Below, piece after piece: positions 53,750-61,644 of a DNA stretch of 64,000 bases. Position 1 is the stretch's first letter; every line of letters begins with the position of its first letter. The stretch comes from CADEER01 sp965216585 (GTDB lineage: Bacteria; Desulfobacterota; Binatia; HRBIN30; CADEER01). The DNA lies in the NCBI GenBank assembly GCA_965216585.1, contig CBDCGC010000002.1:62001-126000 (forward strand), written 5' to 3'. The position numbers were made by a program, and so were the translations under genes. Under the pieces are notes generated by a model. That model was not told where the DNA came from. It saw only the letters and a program-made list of their open reading frames with translations, and made no database searches.

Positions 53750-55171
53750 TTAGTTGACCACTTCTTCCAGCTTGCTTTCGACCTCGCGTATGGCTGCGTT
53801 GTACCAGCCCTGCGAGTTGAGGTTGCTCGACTCACCCAACAGGGCGGCGGCGCCGTCGGCTCGCGCTTCGAGGGCTGTGCTGTGCTCTGGCGAGACGTTG
53901 AGCACGATGTCGGCCAGGTGCAGCGCCTTTTCGTATTCGCTTTCCTCGACCAATGCCGCGGCGCGATCGGCGAGTGCATCGGGGCCGCCGGCCATGACGA
54001 CGATCTCCGGGTACACGGCGCTGGCGGGCATGGCGGTCATGTTGGAAACGTTGCCATCGAACCAACCGACGTAGCCGTCGTAGATTCCGCGTACCGACCA
54101 GTCGATGCGGCCGTACACTTCGTTGGTGTCGGCTGTTTCCAGCTCCGGTGGCAGGCTGATCTCGCGCATCAAGGTGAAGATGTCCTTGCCGGCGTTGATG
54201 CCGCGAACGGTTTCGTCGTGCACGTAGGAGATGGCATCGCGGTAGCCACCGACGCGCTCGGCGATGACGCTCTCGCCGTAGAGCGGGTTGCCGTGGCTAG
54301 GTGCAAGCACCTCTGGTCGCCACGAGAGTACGGTGTCGAGCGATGAGATGTAGTCGAGCGCCGGGCGCGGCCGCGTGCCGCGCAGGGTGTAGAGGTTGGG
54401 GAATGAAAGGTAGAAGTTGTCGCCGGGGAAGGCCATCCGCAGCTCGGGGATCCAGACTGAGAGATGATCCGGTGTTTCGCCAGGCGTGTGCACGACTTGA
54501 ATCGTGAGATCGCCGAGGCTGAACTGGAAGAACTCTTCAAAGTGGATCGTGCCCAAAACCTCGCCGCCGTCGTTGACGACGGGCGCGTCGGGGGAATTGA
54601 ACGGCAGCGGTGGAAGGTTGAGCAAGCGAGAGAACTGCGCGCTGTTGCGATTTCTGAAGATTCCGTCGAGACGCCGCTGGTAGTGCGCGAGATCGATCGC
54701 CTCTTTCTGCGCCAGCACTTCCACGCTCGAGTCTTCACCGCGCCACAACGCCACACCGCCGATGTGATCGGGATGGTTGTGGGTCAAGATGACGTAGCGC
54801 AGTGGCTCGACGACGTAGGGTCGCAGCGCTTGCTCGTGAGCCGGCGCCGTGAAGGCGATCGACGTGTCGATGACGATACTGCCCGCTTCCGTAGTGACCA
54901 GGAAGGTATTGCTGAAGCCGGCGACCATGTAGACGCCGCGATGGATCTGCAGCACCGGCCCGTCGAGCGGAACCATTTCTCCCGGTGATTCGATGGTGTT
55001 CTCCGCTGAGGTGTCGACCTCGAAGTCGACTGGATCACAGAGCGTCGTAGTGGGCGCGACGCCGCCGCCGGCACTGTCGCTGCAGCCGCTTGCCGACCAG
55101 GCACAGAGCGCGGCAGCGAACAAACCGAGTCGGAGCCACTGACCTCGTTTCGCAGAAAAGCCTTGACGCAT
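53750..55171 (-). CDS. metallo-beta-lactamase-fold lipoprotein, alkylsulfatase-like
   Basis: 473 residues with a lipoprotein signal (LFAAALCAWSASGC). Zinc motif THNHPDHIGG and a second region TPGETPDHLSVW and FPGDNFY, plus a late APSHGNPLYG, give a binuclear MBL site. The C-terminal helical part (ALADRAAALVEESEYEKALHL) resembles the dimer/TPR-like region of SDS-type alkylsulfatases. Likely a periplasmic hydrolase of sulfate esters or similar. GAGGTGAGGA precedes ATG 55171. Confidence 0.85.
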   Translation of the reverse strand: MRQGFSAKRGQWLRLGLFAAALCAWSASGCSDSAGGGVAPTTTLCDPVDFEVDTSAENTIESPGEMVPLDGPVLQIHRGVYMVAGFSNTFLVTTEAGSIVIDTSIAFTAPAHEQALRPYVVEPLRYVILTHNHPDHIGGVALWRGEDSSVEVLAQKEAIDLAHYQRRLDGIFRNRNSAQFSRLLNLPPLPFNSPDAPVVNDGGEVLGTIHFEEFFQFSLGDLTIQVVHTPGETPDHLSVWIPELRMAFPGDNFYLSFPNLYTLRGTRPRPALDYISSLDTVLSWRPEVLAPSHGNPLYGESVIAERVGGYRDAISYVHDETVRGINAGKDIFTLMREISLPPELETADTNEVYGRIDWSVRGIYDGYVGWFDGNVSNMTAMPASAVYPEIVVMAGGPDALADRAAALVEESEYEKALHLADIVLNVSPEHSTALEARADGAAALLGESSNLNSQGWYNAAIREVESKLEEVVN

Positions 55172-55265
55172 TCCTCACCTCAGAATCGAATTTCGTACAT
55201 CTAACGAATGAGCCGGCCCACATCTACGCAATTCGGCCATCCGGGCGTCCCGGCGTCTGAGCGGG

Positions 55266-56609
55266 TCAGAGCCGCGGCAGGTCGGCGCCCAGATCGCCGG
55301 CTTGGGCGCGGGCGAGTGCGCGATCGAAGATGCGCTGTTGGCGTCGCACCATGCTTGCGAATCGCCCCATGCGCGCGAAATCGGACCAGGGCGAGAAGTT
55401 GCCGCTGAAAGCTTCGGCCGCCATCCAGGCCAGGACGGTCGCCGGCGGGAACATCTCGATCGGACGAATTTGGCGATCCATCATCTCGCTCATCTGCCGC
55501 ATTGATTTCGGGCTGTTGCGAGCGCGGCGGAACATCATCCGGGTCAGCGGATTGTTGAACTCCGCCGAGCCCATGTCGCCGGCGAAGTGGTAGAGCCCGA
55601 TCGAGTCGGAGTCGCGCCGTCGCCAGTAGACGGCCATCGCTTTGTCGCCGCCTTCGACGATCGCCTCCGACAGCGCCAGCGCGTCGCGAAAGGCATCGGT
55701 GATTCCCATGCCCGGGGTCGGGTCCATGTGCAAGCCGGAATCACCGACCAGAGCCCATCCCGGACCAACGCCCTGCTTCATGAAGAAGTGCAGGGAGAGA
55801 ACGCCGAGAGGCTTGTCGATCATCTTCGAACCTTCGAGCAGGGGCGCCGTGAGGCTGCCGCGCCGGAGGTGTGCCTGTAGGTGGGTTGCCGGGTCGCCGC
55901 GCCATTTCTCGATCGCCGTGCGCCGGCCGGCGCCGGCCATGAGCAGAAGACCGGAGTCGGTGAGGAACACGGCGCGTGCTTCCTCGCCCTCGATGTGGAT
56001 GCAGGCTCCCCAGTCGTAGCGGGGATCCTCGGAGAAGAGCGGCGTCTCTTCGAAGTAGCTCCAGTAGAGGGCGTTGGGTGTCGTCGATTCCAGGTAGGTA
56101 GGGGCGCCAACCATCCTGGCAATCGCCGAGTTGCGCCCATCGGCGCCAACCACCAGCGGCGCGCGAAGATCGTAGGTCGCGTCGCCGTTCTTCACTCGAA
56201 CGCCGGTGACCCGTTCGCCATCGCGCAACAAGTCGGTGACGGTGCTACTCTCGCGGGCGTCGACGCCGGCATCGAGGGCGGCGCGCTGCAGCGCCGGGTC
56301 CAGTTTGGCGCGGCGCGGAGAGCGCGAATCGAAGTCGGTCCCGCGCAACTCCATTTGCATGTGCTGGTCTTCCACCTGAAAACGAAAGGCGGTGTTCGGC
56401 GGCGCCAGGGCACGCACCGTGTCGCCGAGCCCGAGCCGGTCGAGCATCTTCATGCCGTAGGGCTGAATTGCGTGTGTCGAGATCGGCTGATTGGAGAACA
56501 ACGGATCTCGGTCGACCGCGATTACTTTGACGCCCGCCTCGTGTAGCGCATACGCCAGCGGTGCCCCGGCGCAGCGAAACCCGACGACGATGACATCGGT
56601 GTCCCACAT
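55266..56609 (-). CDS. FAD-dependent oxidoreductase (PHBH/geranylgeranyl-reductase-like)
   Basis: 447 residues. N-terminal Rossmann fold for FAD (DVIVVGFRCAGAPLAYAL, with VIAVDRD), the DG motif VVGADGRNSAIARMVGA and the GD motif ALVGDSGLHMDPTPGMGI are all present, marking a group A flavin monooxygenase or related reductase. It starts 4 bp after the serine hydrolase stop, so the two form an operon. Substrate unknown. Confidence 0.88.
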   Translation of the reverse strand: MWDTDVIVVGFRCAGAPLAYALHEAGVKVIAVDRDPLFSNQPISTHAIQPYGMKMLDRLGLGDTVRALAPPNTAFRFQVEDQHMQMELRGTDFDSRSPRRAKLDPALQRAALDAGVDARESSTVTDLLRDGERVTGVRVKNGDATYDLRAPLVVGADGRNSAIARMVGAPTYLESTTPNALYWSYFEETPLFSEDPRYDWGACIHIEGEEARAVFLTDSGLLLMAGAGRRTAIEKWRGDPATHLQAHLRRGSLTAPLLEGSKMIDKPLGVLSLHFFMKQGVGPGWALVGDSGLHMDPTPGMGITDAFRDALALSEAIVEGGDKAMAVYWRRRDSDSIGLYHFAGDMGSAEFNNPLTRMMFRRARNSPKSMRQMSEMMDRQIRPIEMFPPATVLAWMAAEAFSGNFSPWSDFARMGRFASMVRRQQRIFDRALARAQAGDLGADLPRL

Positions 56610-56613
56610 TCGC

Positions 56614-57900
56614 CTAGCCGTGCAGCCGCTCGACGCAGCGCAGAACCTCCGCCTGGTAGGCCTTGCCTCGTTCGTTGAAGATGTCGACGGGGAACAATGA
56701 CGTCGGCACGTAACCGAAGCCGATCTTGTGTCGCGGATGCCACTGGAAGACCGAGCCGCCCAGGCCCATCCAGCCGTAGAAGCCGTGACGTCCCTCGTTC
56801 AGCTTTCGGACGTTCTCGTTCCGATAGGGCCCCGTCGAGAAAGAGGCGACGCCGCCCTGTGTGAAGGTGGTATGGAAGCCCATGTCGCGCTCGATGGGAT
56901 CTGCGTGCATGGCCTGCCAGGCGTCCTTGCTGAGCCATTGTTGGCCTTGCCACTGTCCCAGATTGGCCAGCATCGCGGCGACCGTCGCCAGGCCGCGGGC
57001 TGAGCAGTTGCAGTTGGCGGACGGAATTTCGGCTCGCGCGATCGGGGCATTGGTGAAGTCGGTGATGCGCCGGAGGCCGGTGATTGGGGGCGGCGCGCCG
57101 ATGATGGTCGAGTTGCGCACCTGGCCGGCGAAAGAAGCGAACAACTTGAGACCCTGCCAGGCGTTGAGCTCGATGCGCCGCCCCATCGATTTGGGTTTCA
57201 AGCTCTCGATCAAGTGAAAGCGGACGCTCGGTGCCGACAAGCGCACGATACGGTCGAGGTCCTCATCGCTGGCACCGAGCACGACGTCGGCGGCAAGGGG
57301 TGTCGCCACTTGTTCGCGTATGAACTCGCCGATCGTGCGTCCCGCGGGATCGACGCGGCGAAAGATTTCGTTGACGATCCAGCCGCGCGTGATTGCGTGG
57401 TACTCGCGTTGCATGTCGATCCCTTTGCGGAACCTCTGTGGATGATTCTCGATGACGGCGCCGATCGCGTTGCGCTTGATGGCCTGGGTTTGCAGATCCT
57501 CGATCGGCAAGGTCGTCCTGAAGGTCGCCAGTCCTGCCTCGTGGCGCATGACGTCGGCGACGGTCGTCGCCTCCTTGTTGGCGTTGCCAAACTCGGGCCA
57601 GTACTCGGTCACCGTGGCGCCGTAGTCGAGCAAGCCCTGATCGAAGAGCCACGCCATGGCGATCGCTTCGAAGTTCTTGGAGCTACTGAAGACGTTGGTG
57701 AGGGCGTCCGGGGAATGCTCGGTCCGACCATCGGCGCTGCCCCATAGATCGACCACTCTTTCGTCGCCCAGGTAGACGCAGAGTTGGGTGTCGGCTTCGA
57801 CCAGCGAACGCATGTTGCGCTCGTACAGATAGCGCACACTTTCGAAGCCCGGAGCGACGCTGCCGTTGATGGTGACTGGATCGGTTGCCGGGTTGCTCAT
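56614..57900 (-). CDS. serine hydrolase, class C beta-lactamase family
   Basis: 428 residues with the SxxK nucleophile in FSSSKNFEA and a Tyr motif in YHAITRGW, plus a late YGWMGLGGS in place of KTG. This is the esterase/EstB-like branch rather than a resistance enzyme. No signal peptide is seen, so it is probably cytoplasmic. AGGAGA precedes ATG 57900; the frame is open upstream but without support. Co-transcribed with the FAD oxidoreductase 4 bp downstream. Confidence 0.88.
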   Translation of the reverse strand: MSNPATDPVTINGSVAPGFESVRYLYERNMRSLVEADTQLCVYLGDERVVDLWGSADGRTEHSPDALTNVFSSSKNFEAIAMAWLFDQGLLDYGATVTEYWPEFGNANKEATTVADVMRHEAGLATFRTTLPIEDLQTQAIKRNAIGAVIENHPQRFRKGIDMQREYHAITRGWIVNEIFRRVDPAGRTIGEFIREQVATPLAADVVLGASDEDLDRIVRLSAPSVRFHLIESLKPKSMGRRIELNAWQGLKLFASFAGQVRNSTIIGAPPPITGLRRITDFTNAPIARAEIPSANCNCSARGLATVAAMLANLGQWQGQQWLSKDAWQAMHADPIERDMGFHTTFTQGGVASFSTGPYRNENVRKLNEGRHGFYGWMGLGGSVFQWHPRHKIGFGYVPTSLFPVDIFNERGKAYQAEVLRCVERLHG

Positions 57901-58169
57901 GGGTCTCCTGCGGATGAGTTGACAGTGAGATGGTAGCGGAAGGCACGGGCGGGCCGCCAGTGGCCGGGCGAACGATGTAGAACGAATGCCAAGTCGAGGC
58001 CGTTTGGCGGTATGAGCTCGGGTGCGTGTGGCTGCTTCCAGATCGGAGTGCCGCGCCGTGTGCTCGGGGTGATCGAATACATGGTGCGCTTCGATCCGCT
58101 CTTCGAGAAGATCAGTTACAAGGGATGCGACGTGTGCTACAGCGACGGATCGATCGTTGTCACGCCATG

Positions 58170-58679
58170 TCAGAGCAAGGTCGTCTGGCGGCGGCCGACG
58201 ATCCGCCAAGCGATCCACAGCAGGGTGAGCACGGCCAGAGTCAGTCCGAAAGGCGAGATCGCCGGGGCAGTGGCAGCGACTGCTTCGCACGTTCCGTTGT
58301 CGCAGAAGCCGGTTTCGCATTCGCTCGACATGACGCAGGATCCACCTTCCGGTACGAGGGTCGATGCCGCGGTCGGTGTCGCAGTAGGCGTGCTGACGGC
58401 AACGCACGCCCCGGTTGTCTGGTCGCAGATCGGCAGGAGAGGGTTTAGGCAATCCGTATCGCTGCTGCAGACGAACGGAACAGCTTGACACATGCCCATG
58501 ATGCACTTGGGTGCGCTCGGATCGGTACAGTCGGCGTCGGTGGTGCAAACTGTCCCGGCGGCGGCGTCTCGAGGCGCACTCACGCAGGCGACGGCGGTCG
58601 CGAGGACGAGTACCCATGCCAAGGTTGCACCGCTAGCGAAGGAGCGCCTGACACCAATCGTTTCGATTCGCTGGTTCAT
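58170..58679 (-). CDS. cysteine-rich secreted protein with C-terminal membrane anchor
   Basis: 169 residues with signal peptide (LAWVLVLATAVACVSA). Repeated C-C segments (CTTDADCTDPSAPKC, CSSDTDCLNPLLPIC, CVMSSECETGFCDNGTC) are followed by a hydrophobic helix (PFGLTLAVLTLLWIAWRIV) and basic tail (GRRQTT), resembling CTERM-type sorting signals. GGAGGG precedes ATG 58679. Function not recognised; likely membrane-anchored on the outer face. Confidence 0.75.
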   Translation of the reverse strand: MNQRIETIGVRRSFASGATLAWVLVLATAVACVSAPRDAAAGTVCTTDADCTDPSAPKCIMGMCQAVPFVCSSDTDCLNPLLPICDQTTGACVAVSTPTATPTAASTLVPEGGSCVMSSECETGFCDNGTCEAVAATAPAISPFGLTLAVLTLLWIAWRIVGRRQTTLL

Positions 58680-58834
58680 TCTCTACCCTCCTCGAGTTCG
58701 TGTGGACGCGTACTCTGTTTGCCAACGAGGCGTTCATTGGCAGAGAACATCGTTCACTGTTTGCAAAAAAACTCAAGTGCACAGGTCGCAGTACCGGCAG
58801 AGTCGCGCAGACAAATGTCTGGAAAGTTTCACGG

Positions 58835-58955
58835 ACTAGCGAACCCACCGGCGCGGCGCCGGATCATTCACAGGGAGAAACCTCGGATTGCCTCGCGGAG
58901 CGACACCACCCTTCGCCTACGTCTCAGCCGACGAGCGAAACGAGCACGAGCGTGG
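58835..58955. repeat. dispersed intergenic repeat, copy C
   Basis: Shares GGCGCGGCGCCGGATCATTC with the other copies and the pattern GAGAAACCTCGGATTGCCTC, then a diverged tail. It lies in the long intergenic stretch 58680-59307. Confidence 0.8.
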
Positions 58956-59002
58956 ATTCGTTTCATCTTGTGGTAGGCTCGTAGGCGACCGGAGGGGGCT
59001 GA

Positions 59003-59255
59003 ATGTCGTTCTTTGCCAGATGTGAAGTGTCGAACGATTTACGAGAAGTCACCCATGATTGGCGCCGCGGACCTGACTCATCGGGCCGGTATTCCCAATT
59101 TGTGCAGCGACGACATGAAGATCGAGTTGCTCCTGGAAGCGGACAAGATTCTTCAGCTCCTCTGCGATGCCGAACTCACATGGGTGCCCGGGCGGCGCCT
59201 TGCCTACCACAAGGCACGCCGCCCGGTCTCGCAAAAGCGGGTGGTCCATGCATGA
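59003..59255 (+). other. intergenic stretch with short unrecognised frames and a strong hairpin
   Basis: A GGAGGGGG site precedes ATG 59003 (102 codons) and a second frame runs from 59013 (80 codons); neither gives a recognisable protein and they overlap in different frames, so I do not call a gene. The hairpin CCGGGCGGCG...CGCCGCCCGG at 59188-59226 lies inside. Possibly the remains of a decayed gene. Confidence 0.3.
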
Positions 59256-59307
59256 CAGCGCAGCATGACAGCAGTCCGTTGAAAAACAGGCGCGCGAGCG
59301 ATGCTCG

Positions 59308-59913
59308 ATGATCACGCTCTACCACGCTCCGCGAACTCGCTCGATCCGGATCCTCTGGTTGCTCGAAGAGCTGGCACTTCGCTACGAGTTGCGCACGGTC
59401 GAGTTCTCGCCCTCCGACGAATTCTTCACGCAGCCGACGCCGCTGGGCAAATTGCCGGTGATCGAGGACGGCGACGTGACGATGTGCGAGTCCGGAGCCA
59501 TCGTCGAGTATATCGTCGAATGCTATGGCGAGGGACGCTTGGCGCCGGCGGTTGGTTCAGCCGAGCGGGCGCGATACCTGCAGTGGATGCACTTCGCCGA
59601 AGGAACATTGTATCCGCCGATCGGTATCGTGGTGTGGATGACGCGTTATCGCGACAGCACGGATGCGTCGTCGGAGTTCTTGCAACGGGCGAGAGGGCGA
59701 GCACGGTCTTCCATGGACTTCGTGCAGCGTTCGTTGGCAGGGCGCGACTATTTGCTCGACAGCGGTTTCAGCGCCGCCGACGTCATGATGGGTTTCTCCG
59801 TCGCCGCTGCGGGCACGGTGGATCTGCTCGACGATCGCTTTGAGGTCTTGTCGCAATACTTGGCTCGCTTGTCCGAGCGCCCCGCGTTTCAAAAGGCGGT
59901 GGTTGGTTCCTGA
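59308..59913 (+). CDS. glutathione S-transferase family protein
   Basis: 201 residues. N-terminal thioredoxin fold (ITLYHAPRTRSIRILWLLEEL; NPxxK-like region PLGKLPVIEDGD; ESGAIVEYI, the SNAIL/TRAP position) and a C-terminal helical domain (SAADVMMGFSVAA). It would conjugate or reduce substrates with glutathione. ATG 59308. Flanked by repeat copies C and B, so it may have arrived in a mobile context (inference). Confidence 0.92.
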   Translation: MITLYHAPRTRSIRILWLLEELALRYELRTVEFSPSDEFFTQPTPLGKLPVIEDGDVTMCESGAIVEYIVECYGEGRLAPAVGSAERARYLQWMHFAEGTLYPPIGIVVWMTRYRDSTDASSEFLQRARGRARSSMDFVQRSLAGRDYLLDSGFSAADVMMGFSVAAAGTVDLLDDRFEVLSQYLARLSERPAFQKAVVGS

Positions 59914-59984
59914 GCGACTGGCCGGACTCACGCGGAGGCGGAGTGGGACGGCCCGAAGTGCACGGGACTCGACGAGATTCGCGG

Positions 59985-60115
59985 GCTAGCCGAGCCCCCG
60001 GCGCGGCGCCGGATCATTCAGAGGAGAAACTCTCGATTTGCCTCGCGCAGCGACACCAACCTTTGCCTTCGCCTAAGCCTGCGCCTGAGCCTACGAGCGC
60101 AGCGAGATTCAGGTC
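59985..60115. repeat. dispersed intergenic repeat, copy B
   Basis: About 131 bp, nearly identical to copy A over its whole length, including the palindromic head CCGGCGCGGCGCCGG and the tail GCCTACGAGCGCAGCGAG. It lies between the GST and lipase genes. Confidence 0.85.
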
Positions 60116-60157
60116 AGCTGGTGGTTTCGGTGCTGAGATGCGATTCTGTGATCTGCG

Positions 60158-60913
60158 ATGAAGGTCCCGGTTTGTGTTTTGGCTGCTATCGTCGTGCTGA
60201 CGGGTGCGCTGTCGAGGGCTACTTTGGCCGAGGAAAATAGCCGGGGCGACGCGGTCATTCTCTTGCACGGTCTGGGTCGCGGGCCGTGGGGAATGAAAGT
60301 TCTCGATTGGCGCCTCGAGCGCGCGGGGTTTGTGGTTCACAACCTGGCGTATCCAACCGATGCGGAGTCAATCGCTTCGGCGGCCGAGCAGGTGCGATCT
60401 CACTACGACGATTGTTGCCGAGATGCACCGACACTGCATTTTGTGACGCATTCAATGGGCGGGATTGTGTTGCGTGCGCTACTCGCCGATTGGAAGCCGG
60501 CGAACGCAGGACGAGCGGTCATGTTGGCACCGCCAAACCGGGGGAGTGAGATCGTAGATCAGATTGGTGGCTATCGAGCCTTTGCCTGGGTGCTTGGGCC
60601 GATCGCACCTCTTCTCGGCACAGGCGAAGAAGATCTGCCGTCTCAGCTTCCTCCACCACCTATTCCGTTTGGTGTTATTGCGGGCAGTCGGTGGATCAAT
60701 CCGCTTGGGCCGCTTGTGTTGCCCGAACCGCACGACGGCACCGTCAGCGTCGCCAGTACGCGGCTCGATGGCATGAGTGATCACCTCATCGTGTCTCACA
60801 ACCACACGTTCATTGTGAACTCAGCGCAAGTCACCGACGAGATCCTTCACTTCCTGCGCGATGGAAAGTTCAGCCCGAGTGGCCGGATGCACAACGCGAA
60901 GACAGGCTATTGA
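60158..60913 (+). CDS. secreted alpha/beta-hydrolase, lipase-like
   Basis: 251 residues with signal peptide (VCVLAAIVVLTGALSRATLA). Lipase features are AVILLHGLGRGPWGM (oxyanion loop), the nucleophile elbow VTHSMGGIVLR, and late EPHDGTVSV and HNHTF, giving a Ser-Asp-His triad. It resembles bacterial triacylglycerol lipases or esterases. ATG 60158; ribosome site weak. Starts 42 bp after repeat copy B. Confidence 0.88.
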   Translation: MKVPVCVLAAIVVLTGALSRATLAEENSRGDAVILLHGLGRGPWGMKVLDWRLERAGFVVHNLAYPTDAESIASAAEQVRSHYDDCCRDAPTLHFVTHSMGGIVLRALLADWKPANAGRAVMLAPPNRGSEIVDQIGGYRAFAWVLGPIAPLLGTGEEDLPSQLPPPPIPFGVIAGSRWINPLGPLVLPEPHDGTVSVASTRLDGMSDHLIVSHNHTFIVNSAQVTDEILHFLRDGKFSPSGRMHNAKTGY

Positions 60914-61033
60914 TCCGCATTCCGTCACAGTCCTGCGCTCCTTGATGTCGCCCCTGGAGTCGCGACCACCTTCGCGGTGGTAGCGCCGGTTCAATTGGCT
61001 GTCGCTTGTCTAGCGGCCAAGGTTCCTTGACAG

Positions 61034-61453
61034 ATGCCGGTCGTCGTGGCGAGAGTCGTGCACATGGGTTGGGCGCGAGTCGGAGGTATCGTGGCCCTCG
61101 TAGCGCTGGGATGGGCGACTCCGGCCGCGGCTTGTAGCGGCGAATCGGATTGTGCGGCGGGCGAACTTTCGCGGTTCTCCTGGCGGGCCGACTCGGGCAA
61201 CGAGCGCTACGGGTTGTACTGCGGCAGCTGCGGCACGCGTATCGTCAACGGCCAGAACCCAACGATTGGGTTCTACAGTCTGCGCGAGGAAACGCTGGAC
61301 GACACGTCGTGGCTACGGCCGGCTGGGCACACCTGGACGCATAGCGCCCAGCCCTGGTTCAAGCCCGACCCCGAAGATCTGCTCTACGAACAACAAGCGG
61401 CCGACTACACTGCGCTGATCGAGCGTTTCGCGACCTTGCAGTCCTTCGAGTAG
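61034..61453 (+). CDS. GFA-domain (CENP-V type) fragment-like protein
   Basis: 139 residues. The second half matches the C-terminal part of the GFA/DUF636 zinc fold (RYGLYCGSCGTRIVNG, LDDTSWLRPAGHTWTHSAQPWF). The usual N-terminal CxC and CxxC ligands are missing, replaced by a hydrophobic start (VGGIVALVALGWATPAAA) like a signal peptide followed by C-x6-C. It may be a degraded GFA gene or a re-fused domain; function unknown. Confidence 0.55.
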   Translation: MPVVVARVVHMGWARVGGIVALVALGWATPAAACSGESDCAAGELSRFSWRADSGNERYGLYCGSCGTRIVNGQNPTIGFYSLREETLDDTSWLRPAGHTWTHSAQPWFKPDPEDLLYEQQAADYTALIERFATLQSFE

Positions 61454-61644
61454 CTGGGCCGGTTACGCGTTCACCGAACGGCAAAGCTGATCGGTTCGTT
61501 GTTGGCGGGGCTTGGCCTGAACAGTCCCCGGTGGTAGATCGAAAGCGGCACGCCGCAATATTTCCGTTTGTAGAATTCCCCTTGCGGCAGTAGAAGATGT
61601 GCCATGCCTTGTAGATTCAAGGTGAAATCCGACCGGAGGGCCAG

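Noticed and set aside
58012..58169. Possible small gene before the Cys-rich gene
   Set aside because: The frame runs into the gene at 58170 on the opposite strand and lacks a ribosome site or recognisable content.
59275..59295. CAGTCCGTTGAAAAAC, which resembles phrases near some transposon ends
   Set aside because: No inverted partner, transposase or target duplication was found, so no insertion sequence is called.
60965..60981. Hairpin ACCACC-TTCGC-GGTGGT after the lipase gene
   Set aside because: Six-base stem without T run, too common in high-GC DNA to call a terminator.
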